A stretch of 6,688 nt of DNA from contig JAFYIK010000063.1 in NCBI GenBank assembly GCA_017538685.1, positions 1 through 6,688 on the forward strand. The letters run 5' to 3'. A program made the position numbers and the translations under genes. Every line of letters begins with the position of its first letter. Position 1 is the first letter of the stretch. This DNA is from Bacteroidales bacterium. Its GTDB lineage: Bacteria; Bacteroidota; Bacteroidia; Bacteroidales; UBA932. Positions 1-6,115 of the stretch are shown one piece after another. Under the pieces are notes generated by a model. That model searched no databases. It was not told where the DNA came from and was given only the letters and a program-made list of their open reading frames with translations.

Positions 1-216
1 CTCGGCTTTGCATTTCTTGGCTAACACCATTCGCTCCTCTATCTTTCCTTCTTCTCTACCCTCTTTCTTACCCTCGTCCCTGGCATACGCAATCTGATTT
101 CTTATATCGCGTTCTGTGGTCATATCGTTAACGTATTTAATCTTTTCCTCTGTCGCGAATTTAGAAATATCGGCCGAATTAAACAACAGGTCGAAAAACT
201 CTCCTGCCTTTTGCAC
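1..216 (-). pseudogene. 3' remnant of an Rpn/PD-(D/E)XK transposase-family gene
   Basis: An open minus-strand frame runs from an in-frame TGA (217-219) to the window edge, 72 codons. It reads FFDLLFNSADISKF, then an ATEEK stretch, then TTERDIRNQIAYARDEG, and ends in a charged KKEGREEGKIEER tail. This pattern, a hydrophobic helix with (A/S)-(D/E)-I-x-K-F followed by a 'YARDEGxxEGxxEG' tail, is typical of the C-terminal region of Bacteroidales Rpn-family proteins (recombination-promoting nuclease / PD-(D/E)XK transposase). The catalytic nuclease domain that should precede it is not found upstream in any frame, and no ATG fits; GTG at 214-216 is the only 5' start, with an internal ATG at 121-123. 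It is AT-richer than the genes to its right. I infer a decayed or rearranged gene. The 3' end lies outside the window, so the true extent is unknown. Confidence 0.6.
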
Positions 217-305
217 TCACGGTGGCCCCATTGAATCATTCCGAGGAAGTATGGGAAGGAGACTGCCGGAGAGCTGTCGGCACTGATTGGCAGGGCGTCC
301 TTAAT

Positions 306-328
306 TTGTTGCACAACTTGTGCAACAA
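306..328. repeat. 23-bp perfect palindrome with 1-nt centre
   Basis: Arms TTGTTGCACAA (306-316) and TTGTGCAACAA (318-328) are exact inverted copies around a single C at 317. It lies in the gene-free stretch between the Rpn remnant and the CapA-like gene. A one-base centre is poor for an RNA hairpin and better suits a dimeric protein-binding site or a recombination or transposition site. It lacks a T-tract, so it does not look like a terminator. Confidence 0.75.
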
Positions 329-365
329 TTTCCTTCTGCTGCGGACATCACTCGCACATAAGACC

Positions 366-505
366 CATTTCGTACACTAGAAGGCCTTCTCGTGTACCAA
401 ATGATTAAAATAACTCGTTTCGTACACCAGAGGCGGTCCTTGTGTACGAAACAGCGGCCTCTCGCCGCCGTTTGGTATGTGAAATGCCGTTTTTCACACG
501 AAATG
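366..505. repeat. Three tandem palindromic units upstream of the CapA-like gene
   Basis: Unit 1 (366-403) is a 19+19 bp inverted repeat with 17 of 19 positions paired. Unit 2 (417-452) has perfect 11-bp arms GTTTCGTACAC (417-427) and GTGTACGAAAC (442-452). TTTCGTACAC recurs at 368 and 418, and GTGTAC at 392 and 442, so the first two units are direct tandem copies with an exact 50-bp period. Unit 3 (471-505) is a diverged version: TTTGGTA on the left, CACACGAAATG on the right, and an inner TGTGAAA/TTTCACA pair (478-484/492-498). Between units 2 and 3 lies a GC-rich hairpin with 10-bp arms and one mismatch (449-458/464-473, loop CTCTC). The cluster fills most of the 305-bp gene-free stretch 217-521. 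It could be a REP/BIME-like array or a multi-site operator; the sequence does not decide. Confidence 0.7.
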
Positions 506-508
506 TAC

Positions 509-516
509 TAACTTTA
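509..516 (+). promoter_or_regulatory. Candidate -7 box (TAACTTTA) for the CapA-like gene
   Basis: TAACTTTA matches seven of eight positions of the Bacteroidota -7 consensus TAnnTTTG, with A in place of the final G. It lies 5 nt before the ATG at 522, which would give a very short or absent 5' leader. No convincing TTTG -33 box is seen at the right distance, so support is modest. The right edge of the palindrome cluster abuts it, which would allow those sites to affect transcription. Confidence 0.35.
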
Positions 517-521
517 CGATT

Positions 522-1556
522 ATGAAAACACGAACTCTAATAATCTTATGCGCCCTTCTCGCACTCGTATCCTGCGGGCCGCGGGGCGGGAGGGTGAAGG
601 CGACGGTGGGGGAGCCTTCTATGCCGGAGCTGCTGCCCGCCCCGCCGCCCGACACGCTGACGATACGCATTATCGGCGACGTGATGCTTCACCGCGGGCA
701 GATCGAAGCCGCGCGCACGCGTGCGCGTGTAGATAGTAGTACGCGCGCGTACGATTTCACGCCCTTCCTGGATTCGATCGCCCCGGCGCTGCGTGAGGCG
801 GACCTCGCGATCGCAGGGATGGAGTTCACGATGGCGGGGGAGCCGTACACCGGATACCCGGCCTTCAGCGCGCCGGACTCATATGCGGCCTATATGGCCG
901 ACTGCGGAATCGACGTCTTCCTCACAGCGAACAACCACATCCTGGACAAAGGAATCAGGGGCCTTAAGCGAACCATACGCACTCTGGACTCCCTCGAATA
1001 CGCCGGCCGCATACGCTACGTCGGAATCGCCGCGCCTCAGGATACTATACGCAATCCGCTGATCCTCAGGGTGAAAGACCAGACAATCGCAATAGTCAAC
1101 TTCACCTACGGCACGAACGCCTATCCGGAGCTGGACCACCATATCGTCTGCCTGCAGGACAGCACCGTCCTGCGGATGATCGCCTCCGCGCGTGAGCTTG
1201 CGGACTTCGTGCTCGTCTGCCCTCACTGGGGCGAGGAGTACGTTCTCAAGCACAACGCATCGCAGGAAGAATGGGCTGTCGCGATGGCCCAGGCCGGGGC
1301 GGACGCCATCATCGGCGCGCACCCGCACGTGGTTCAGGATGCGGCGAACATCATCACCACCGACGGGCGCAAAGTCCCGGTTTACTATTCACTCGGTAAC
1401 GCTGTCTCGAATATGAGCGCCCCCAACACCCAGGACGAGCTGATGGTCACCCTCCGCATCTCCGACGGAAAGCTCCTCAGCATCTCGCACGACTGGATGC
1501 ACTGTCACCTCCCGAACCAACTCACCGACTCCTACACCACAGTGTTTCTGAATTAG
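522..1556 (+). CDS. CapA-family (PGA_cap) metallophosphoesterase-like lipoprotein
   Basis: The 344-aa protein belongs to the CapA/PgsA-type family (calcineurin-like fold), named after proteins of poly-gamma-glutamate capsule systems; many members have no proven role. The start is a lipoprotein signal peptide: MKTR, a hydrophobic run, and lipobox LVSC with Cys18. No acidic residues follow the cysteine (GPRGGR), so surface export is not indicated. A Pro-rich linker (about 35-43) leads to the family motifs in order: IGDVMLH (51-57), YDF (77-79), glutamate at 101, TANNH (135-139), HWGEEY (235-240), GAHPH (265-269) and YSLGN (289-293). These Asp, Asn, Glu and His residues are the expected metal and active-site positions, so it looks intact and catalytically competent. 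No pgsB or pgsC homologue is nearby, so a capsule role is not supported; cell-envelope hydrolysis or another phosphoester function is equally possible. The stop codon directly abuts a 107-bp palindromic repeat. Confidence 0.9.
   Translation: MKTRTLIILCALLALVSCGPRGGRVKATVGEPSMPELLPAPPPDTLTIRIIGDVMLHRGQIEAARTRARVDSSTRAYDFTPFLDSIAPALREADLAIAGMEFTMAGEPYTGYPAFSAPDSYAAYMADCGIDVFLTANNHILDKGIRGLKRTIRTLDSLEYAGRIRYVGIAAPQDTIRNPLILRVKDQTIAIVNFTYGTNAYPELDHHIVCLQDSTVLRMIASARELADFVLVCPHWGEEYVLKHNASQEEWAVAMAQAGADAIIGAHPHVVQDAANIITTDGRKVPVYYSLGNAVSNMSAPNTQDELMVTLRISDGKLLSISHDWMHCHLPNQLTDSYTTVFLN
712..752. repeat. Two CG-rich perfect palindromes inside the CapA-like gene
   Basis: CGCGCACGCGTGCGCG (712-727) is a perfect 16-bp palindrome, and GTACGCGCGCGTAC (739-752) is a perfect 14-bp palindrome 11 nt later. 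They encode the Arg/Ala/Ser-rich segment ARTRARVDSSTRAY (residues 64-77), which lies between the first metal-binding motif and the conserved YDF. Codons in between (gta gat agt agt) are less GC-rich than the flanks. This is a locally unusual stretch in an otherwise ordinary gene. Confidence 0.6.
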
Positions 1557-1557
1557 G

Positions 1558-1664
1558 GTGTAAAATGTAACTATATGCAAATCAGCAACTTACGGATTGG
1601 CCGTACTCGTTTTTGAGTACGGCCAATTTGTAACTCTCCAGTAATCAGACACTTCCATTTCACG
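1558..1664. repeat. Dispersed palindromic repeat, copy A
   Basis: This ~107-bp imperfect palindrome fills most of the gap between two convergent genes. The left end contains AAATGTAACT (1563-1572) and the right end CATTTCACG (1656-1664). In the centre is a 13-bp perfect hairpin, ATTGGCCGTACTC (1596-1608) and its complement (1615-1627), with loop GTTTTT. A related copy lies at 6541-6646 with the same ends, the same CCGTACTC/GAGTACGG core and identical spacing: 28 nt from left block to core and 33 nt from core to right block. Its left end lies 1 nt after the TAG of the CapA-like gene. The central stem could act as a bidirectional terminator, but the T-tracts on both strands are weak. Confidence 0.8.
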
Positions 1665-1697
1665 CCTTATGGAAAGCAAGAATGTTCAATAGGATCA

Positions 1698-2921
1698 CTA
1701 CCTGCGCGGACGGTAGAAGAGATTCTTCGGCAGGGCGCTGACGAGCACGATGCCGAGCACGATGGCTGCGGTAACTTCGAGGGCGAGCATTCCGGAGTGG
1801 AGCGCAGGGCTTAAGCGGCTGGACACGAGGAAGAAAGTGGTCCAGAAGATGCCGCCGCCGGGGATCATAGGGAAGACTCCGGGGATAAGATACACGGTCG
1901 AGGGCGTGCGGAACCAGGCGGCGAAGACGCGGGCGAGCGAGGCCACGATGACCGTGGCGACGAAAGTCGAAATCGCCGGCCCCAGCACGGTGAAGCGGAA
2001 GAGCACGAGGTACGCGACCCAGCCCACCGTGGCCACGACGGCCGTCTGCACGTAATTCTTTCGCGGCACGCCGAAGATCACGGAGAACCCGACCGTGCCG
2101 ATAAAGGCCGCCAGCGCCTGCATCGGGAGCGTGCCCGACAGCGCATCCGGCTCCGTGCCGTTCACGAGGATCATCTCACCCTCGATCAGGTAGGCCGCCA
2201 TAAAGGTCACGACCACCCCCGCAGCGATGCAGAAGAACACCATAATCGCGTCCAGCAGACGGGTGGCGCCGGCGATGTAATCCTCGTCAGCGATGTCCCT
2301 GATGCCGTTGGTGAACGCGACTCCCGGGATGAGCGGGATCAGCGAGCCCACGATCATATTTCCCAGGCTCACGCCGAAGCCGATACGGTGGAAGACTATG
2401 CACAGGAGAGTAGCGAGCGCACTGCCGACTATGTTGCCGATCGGCTTGCTCATATGCGGGCCGCTCGCGAACACGACGAAGGTCCATAGCAGCATCCCCA
2501 CGACGAAGGCAGCGGCAGCATCCAGCAGCCCTCCTCCGAAGATCATACAGAAGCCCGCGGAGCCCACGGCCGAGCCCAGGATCTGCTCCCACGCCGCCTT
2601 GGGCTTGCTCGCCCGGATTTCCAGCAGCCGCCCGCGCGCCTCGTCCACGGTGTACTTGCCCGCCTCGATGTCGCGCGAGATCTGGTTAACGGCCGCCACC
2701 CTCTCGAGCTGCGCGCCCTTGAAGGGGATGAACTCGACCTTGGCGTAGCCGGCCTGACCGGTGGTGAAGATGCCGTTGCTCAGCACGAAGAAATTCTGGT
2801 CCACAACGCCATAGTGACGGGCGATGCGCTCCATCGTCTCCTCCACGCGCGCTATTTCCGCGCCGTTTTCGAGCAAAATGTGACCGGCCAAAGAGGCGGT
2901 TTCGAGTACCTTTTCTTCCAT
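1698..2921 (-). CDS. ThrE-type threonine/serine exporter family membrane protein
   Basis: This 407-aa protein has the layout of fused ThrE proteins, combining the regions that are separate as YjjP and YjjB in E. coli. The cytoplasmic N-terminal part (about 1-110: LAGHILLENGAEIARVEETM, then a GIFTTG segment) is typical of the ThrE/DUF1212 domain. It is followed by about five hydrophobic segments (roughly 113-245) with the motif PLIPGVAFTNGIRD (196-209). A second domain of about four or five segments (roughly 265-397) carries LIPGVFPMIPGGG (345-357). Corynebacterium ThrE exports L-threonine and L-serine using the proton motive force, whereas E. coli YjjPB is linked to succinate export, so the substrate here is inferred. 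Length and both motifs indicate an intact gene. It is transcribed divergently from trpB with a 56-bp gap. The start ATG (2919-2921) follows a TAATTTTG box. Confidence 0.9.
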   Translation of the reverse strand: MEEKVLETASLAGHILLENGAEIARVEETMERIARHYGVVDQNFFVLSNGIFTTGQAGYAKVEFIPFKGAQLERVAAVNQISRDIEAGKYTVDEARGRLLEIRASKPKAAWEQILGSAVGSAGFCMIFGGGLLDAAAAFVVGMLLWTFVVFASGPHMSKPIGNIVGSALATLLCIVFHRIGFGVSLGNMIVGSLIPLIPGVAFTNGIRDIADEDYIAGATRLLDAIMVFFCIAAGVVVTFMAAYLIEGEMILVNGTEPDALSGTLPMQALAAFIGTVGFSVIFGVPRKNYVQTAVVATVGWVAYLVLFRFTVLGPAISTFVATVIVASLARVFAAWFRTPSTVYLIPGVFPMIPGGGIFWTTFFLVSSRLSPALHSGMLALEVTAAIVLGIVLVSALPKNLFYRPRR

Positions 2922-2977
2922 AAACCGCGCAAAATTACAAATAATTCTTATATTAGCGTTGGTTAATTATTGTTTCA
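2922..2977. promoter_or_regulatory. Divergent promoter region thrE-like / trpB
   Basis: This 56-bp AT-rich gap serves both divergent genes. On the minus strand TAATTTTG (2937-2930) matches the Bacteroidota -7 consensus TAnnTTTG exactly and ends 8 nt before the exporter ATG; no clear -33 TTTG is seen. On the plus strand only a poor -7 candidate is visible (TATTGTTTC, about 2969-2977). Inverted 7-bp arms AATAATT (2940-2946) and AATTATT (2965-2971) could be an operator, but AT-rich sequence produces such arms easily. No leader peptide or Trp attenuator fits in this space. Confidence 0.45.
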
Positions 2978-4351
2978 ATGGATAAGAAAATCCCCTACAA
3001 GATCTACCTCGATGAGGCTGAGATCCCTACCAGTTGGTATAATGTACGCGCGGATATGAAGGTGAAACCCGCTCCGCTGCTCAATCCCGGAACAGGCAAA
3101 CCCCTCAAGGCTGAGGAACTTGAGCCCATTTTCTGCAAGGAATTGGTGAAGCAGGAGCTTGACAACGACACTCAGTATATCCCCATCCCCGAGGAAGTCC
3201 TGAACTTCTATAAGATGTATCGTCCCTCTCCGCTCGTGCGCGCGTACTTCCTTGAGGAAGCGCTCGGCACCCCGGCGAAGATCTACTACAAATTCGAAGG
3301 AAACAACACCTCCGGCTCGCATAAGCTGAACTCCGCAATCGCCCAGGCCTACTACGCCAAGAAGCAGGGCCTGAAGGGCGTAACCACGGAGACCGGCGCC
3401 GGTCAGTGGGGAACAGCCCTCAGTATGGCCTGCTCGTTCTTCGGACTGGACTGCAAGGTGTATATGGTGAAGGTGTCCTATGAGCAGAAGCCTTTCCGCC
3501 GCGAGGTGATGAGAACCTACGGCGCGCAGGTCACCCCGTCTCCGAGCGACACCACCCAGATCGGCCGCAAGATACTCGAGGAGTTCCCCGGAACCACCGG
3601 AAGCCTCGGCTGCGCGATCTCGGAAGCCGTTGAGGCTGCGGTGACTCACGAAGGTTACCGCTATGAGCTCGGCTCAGTGCTGAACCAGGTCCTCCTTCAC
3701 CAGACTATCATCGGCCTGGAGGCCCAGGCTGCTCTGAAGAAATACGGCATCAAGCCGGACATCATCATCGGCTGCGCGGGCGGCGGCTCGAACCTCGGCG
3801 GCCTCGCGAGCCCCTTCATCGGCGAGATGCTGCGCGGCGAAGCCGACTATAAAATCATCGCCGTGGAGCCCGCGTCCTGCCCTTCGTTCACCCGCGGCAA
3901 GTTCGCCTACGACTTCTGCGACACCGGCAAGATCTGCCCGCTCGCGAAGATGTATACCCTCGGCAGCAACTTCATCCCTTCGGCCAACCACGCCGGCGGA
4001 CTGCGCTACCACGGTATGAGCTCGATCCTTTCGCAGCTCTACCACGACGGCCTGTTCGAGGCGCGCGCGGTGGAGCAGACTTCCGTGTTCGAGGCAGCGC
4101 AGCTGTTCGCGCGCGTCGAAGGAACTCTGCCGGCGCCCGAAAGCTCGCACGCCATCAGGGTGGCGATTGACGAAGCTCTGAAATGCAAGGAGACGGGCGA
4201 GGAGAAGACCATCGTCTTCGGTCTCACCGGCACTGGTTATTTCGATCTGAAAGCCTACGAGCAGTTCAACAACGGCACTATGAACGATTACGTTCCTTCA
4301 GACGAGGAGATTGCCGCAAATCTTGCCCTGCTGCCTAAGGTTGAGGAATAG
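2978..4351 (+). CDS. trpB: Tryptophan synthase beta chain, stand-alone TrpB2 type
   Basis: This PLP enzyme condenses indole with L-serine to give L-tryptophan (EC 4.2.1.20, beta reaction) in the cytoplasm. At 457 aa, with about 80 residues before the YRPSPLVRA motif (81-89), it has the long TrpB2 form rather than the ~400-aa TrpB1 that pairs tightly with TrpA. Visible motifs: the PLP lysine in SGSHKLN (Lys116), ETGAGQWG with the catalytic glutamate (138-145), the PLP-phosphate loop GCAGGGSN (265-272), EGTLPAPESSHA (381-392) and a C-terminal GLTGTGYFDL (415-424). No trpA or other trp gene is in the window, so it may salvage indole or work beside a trp operon elsewhere. It is divergent from the exporter gene, and its 3' end overlaps the convergent lipoprotein gene by 17 nt. 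It appears intact. The paralogue label (TrpB2) rests on length and motifs only. Confidence 0.95.
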   Translation: MDKKIPYKIYLDEAEIPTSWYNVRADMKVKPAPLLNPGTGKPLKAEELEPIFCKELVKQELDNDTQYIPIPEEVLNFYKMYRPSPLVRAYFLEEALGTPAKIYYKFEGNNTSGSHKLNSAIAQAYYAKKQGLKGVTTETGAGQWGTALSMACSFFGLDCKVYMVKVSYEQKPFRREVMRTYGAQVTPSPSDTTQIGRKILEEFPGTTGSLGCAISEAVEAAVTHEGYRYELGSVLNQVLLHQTIIGLEAQAALKKYGIKPDIIIGCAGGGSNLGGLASPFIGEMLRGEADYKIIAVEPASCPSFTRGKFAYDFCDTGKICPLAKMYTLGSNFIPSANHAGGLRYHGMSSILSQLYHDGLFEARAVEQTSVFEAAQLFARVEGTLPAPESSHAIRVAIDEALKCKETGEEKTIVFGLTGTGYFDLKAYEQFNNGTMNDYVPSDEEIAANLALLPKVEE

Positions 4352-5090
4352 CTTCCCAGGTGAAGGTGTGTGATTCGAGGCGGCTCAGACCGTCGAGATC
4401 GAAATCGTTCCACTCACCGTAGTACTTGATTTCCATCACAATACATCCGTTTGCGTCGTATTCGTAGTCGTAGACGGATGTATTTTTGTCTTTGCCGCCG
4501 GCGTTTGTCCAGCGGGAGGATTCGAGCACGTTCGCGGAGGTGTTGCCCAGAAGGCGCGCTTCGAAGAGCCACCTTTCGAGGCCGATGGTGCTCACCCAGT
4601 CTGTCTGGACCAGTCCGACATTCGCTTTGGGAAGGTATGACGCTTCGTTCTTCCTCCAGAAATCGTTGCTGAGGTCGTAGTCGGTCCAGTATTGGATGTT
4701 GTTGGAGGAGACGCTCTGGCTTGTGGCCTGGACGCCGTCCAGCGAGACCTTCGTCATATAGCCGGCCTTGTTGTAGTCTATAGTCCAGGTGTGGCCTGAC
4801 CGCTCTATTTTGGTAGCGAAGCCGTCTTTGTTCAGATTGATCTTATACTCCACCGCATCGCCGTTGGAGATGCTGAGCGACTTGCCGCTGTACTCGAAGC
4901 TGATGGTCCTGCCGGTCGTGGTGATCCTGGCGACCGTGCCGTCGTCGTTATAGGCGAAGGTGTAATTGTCGAAGGTCTTGATGCGGTATTCGCGCTTCAC
5001 CGCACCCGTGCCGTAATCGATGTCATCCGGCTGGCAGGCCGCAGCGAGAAGCAGTATTGCAGGGATAAGGTATATGAGTCTTTTTACCAT
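4335..5090 (-). CDS. Secreted lipoprotein, DUF4595-like
   Basis: This 251-aa protein starts with a lipoprotein signal (MVKRLIYLIPAILLLAAAC, lipidated Cys19). The next residues, QPDD, are acidic two positions on and resemble Bacteroidota surface-lipoprotein export signals, so it may face the cell exterior. The rest is made of beta-strand repeats like YD/RHS-type units: FAYNDDGTVARI (45-56), YKINLNKDGFATKI (82-95), WTIDYNKAGYMTKV (102-115) and YDYEYDANGCIV (207-218). An ARLLGNTSANVLESS segment (178-192) recalls the C-terminal part of DUF4595 proteins. The function of this family is unknown. Its ATG lies inside the end of the DAHP synthase gene (7-nt overlap, ATGGTAA), so the two are probably co-transcribed. 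The stop (4335-4337) lies within the convergent trpB gene. It looks complete; the family assignment is from pattern only. Confidence 0.85.
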   Translation of the reverse strand: MVKRLIYLIPAILLLAAACQPDDIDYGTGAVKREYRIKTFDNYTFAYNDDGTVARITTTGRTISFEYSGKSLSISNGDAVEYKINLNKDGFATKIERSGHTWTIDYNKAGYMTKVSLDGVQATSQSVSSNNIQYWTDYDLSNDFWRKNEASYLPKANVGLVQTDWVSTIGLERWLFEARLLGNTSANVLESSRWTNAGGKDKNTSVYDYEYDANGCIVMEIKYYGEWNDFDLDGLSRLESHTFTWEAIPQP

Positions 5091-6115
5091 AGGTCAGCTA
5101 GTTCGAGTATTAGTCTTTCGGTCTTTTCCCAGCCCAGGCAGGGGTCGGTGATGGACTGGCCGTAGATTGAGCCGCCGGGCTGCTGGCAGCCGTCTTCGAG
5201 GTAGGATTCTATCATAAAGCCTTTCAGGAGGCGTTTGATATCTGAATTCTCCGCGGCGCTTTTCAGCACGTCCTTCGCGATCACGCCCTGCCTGAAACAG
5301 TCCTTGCCGGAGTTGGAATGGTTGCAGTCCACGATCAGCGCGGGGTTTTGCAGACCGCTCCCGGCATAGAGCCCGGCGAGCTGCAGCAGATTGTTGCGGC
5401 CGCAGTTGGGATGGTGCTGCCCGTCGCGGTCTTTATAGCCGCGCAGGATGGCGTGGGCGAGGGGATTGCCCTTGCTCTCCACCTCCCAGTTGCGGTAGAT
5501 GAAGGTGTGTCCGCTCTGCGCTGCTCCGACTGCGTTCAGCATAGCCGTCAGATCCCCGCTCAGAGGGTTTTTCATTCCCACGGGGATGTCCAGTCCGCTC
5601 GCGGTCAGGCGGTGCTGCTGGTCCTCCACCGAGCGCGCGCCCACGGACACGTACGACAGCAGGTCCGAGAGGAAACGGTGCTCTTCAGGGTAGAGCAGCT
5701 CGTCCGCACAGGACAGCCCCGTCTCGTTCAGCACGCGCATATGCAGCCGTCTGAGCGCGATCAGGCCTTTGAGCACGTCGGACTCGCCGAGCGGATCCGG
5801 CTGGTGCAGCATACCTTTGTAGCCTGCGCCGGCGCTGCGGGGTTTGCCAGTGAAGATGCGCGGCACGACCATAATCTTTTCCGCGACCTTGTCTCTGAGA
5901 GCGCTGAGGCGTCCGATGTATTCAAGCACGGCGTCCTCACGGTCGGCCGAGCACGGACCTATCACCAGAAGCATACGGTCGCTCCCGCCGGTGATTATGC
6001 GGCGGATCTCGGCGTCGTTGTTGAGCTTTGCCCGCGCACCCTCCTGCGAGACCGGATACATCTCCTTCAGCTCCTTAGGGATCGGCAGCCTGCGCTTGAA
6101 TATCATATTTTTCAT
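5084..6115 (-). CDS. aroG: 3-deoxy-7-phosphoheptulonate (DAHP) synthase, class I (AroF/G/H type)
   Basis: It catalyses the first shikimate-pathway step: phosphoenolpyruvate plus erythrose 4-phosphate to DAHP (EC 2.5.1.54), a metal-dependent cytoplasmic reaction. The 343-aa protein matches the class I-alpha length. By comparison with E. coli AroG the metal ligands are present: Cys55 in VIGPCS, His266 in VDCNHSNSGK, Glu303 in GFMIES and Asp324 in SITDPC. The substrate motifs PRIFTGKPR (85-93), YKGMLHQPDP (99-108) and GARSVEDQQHR (159-169) are also there. I chose ATG at 6113-6115 because it forms an ATGA overlap with the chorismate mutase stop and the protein then begins MKNMIFKRRLPIP, as expected; an in-frame upstream start (6178) would add 21 unfamiliar residues inside the mutase gene. 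The symbol denotes the AroF/G/H family, and which amino acid inhibits it cannot be told. Translation is probably coupled to the mutase. Confidence 0.95.
   Translation of the reverse strand: MKNMIFKRRLPIPKELKEMYPVSQEGARAKLNNDAEIRRIITGGSDRMLLVIGPCSADREDAVLEYIGRLSALRDKVAEKIMVVPRIFTGKPRSAGAGYKGMLHQPDPLGESDVLKGLIALRRLHMRVLNETGLSCADELLYPEEHRFLSDLLSYVSVGARSVEDQQHRLTASGLDIPVGMKNPLSGDLTAMLNAVGAAQSGHTFIYRNWEVESKGNPLAHAILRGYKDRDGQHHPNCGRNNLLQLAGLYAGSGLQNPALIVDCNHSNSGKDCFRQGVIAKDVLKSAAENSDIKRLLKGFMIESYLEDGCQQPGGSIYGQSITDPCLGWEKTERLILELADLW

Noticed and set aside
120..314. Minus-strand open frame of 64 codons from a GTG start
   Set aside because: It has no recognisable domain, no ATG, overlaps the Rpn remnant in another frame and contains the 23-bp palindrome near its start; more likely part of a decayed region than a gene.
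366..505. CRISPR array
   Set aside because: Only three diverging palindromic units; the repeated parts are the arms of each unit, with no constant repeat alternating with equal-length unique spacers and no cas genes.
879..1328. 149-codon antisense frame within the CapA-like gene
   Set aside because: The plus-strand frame has all family motifs; the antisense frame is a by-product of GC-rich codons.
2975..3649. 224-codon antisense frame inside trpB
   Set aside because: trpB is certain here, and the antisense product shows no known domain.
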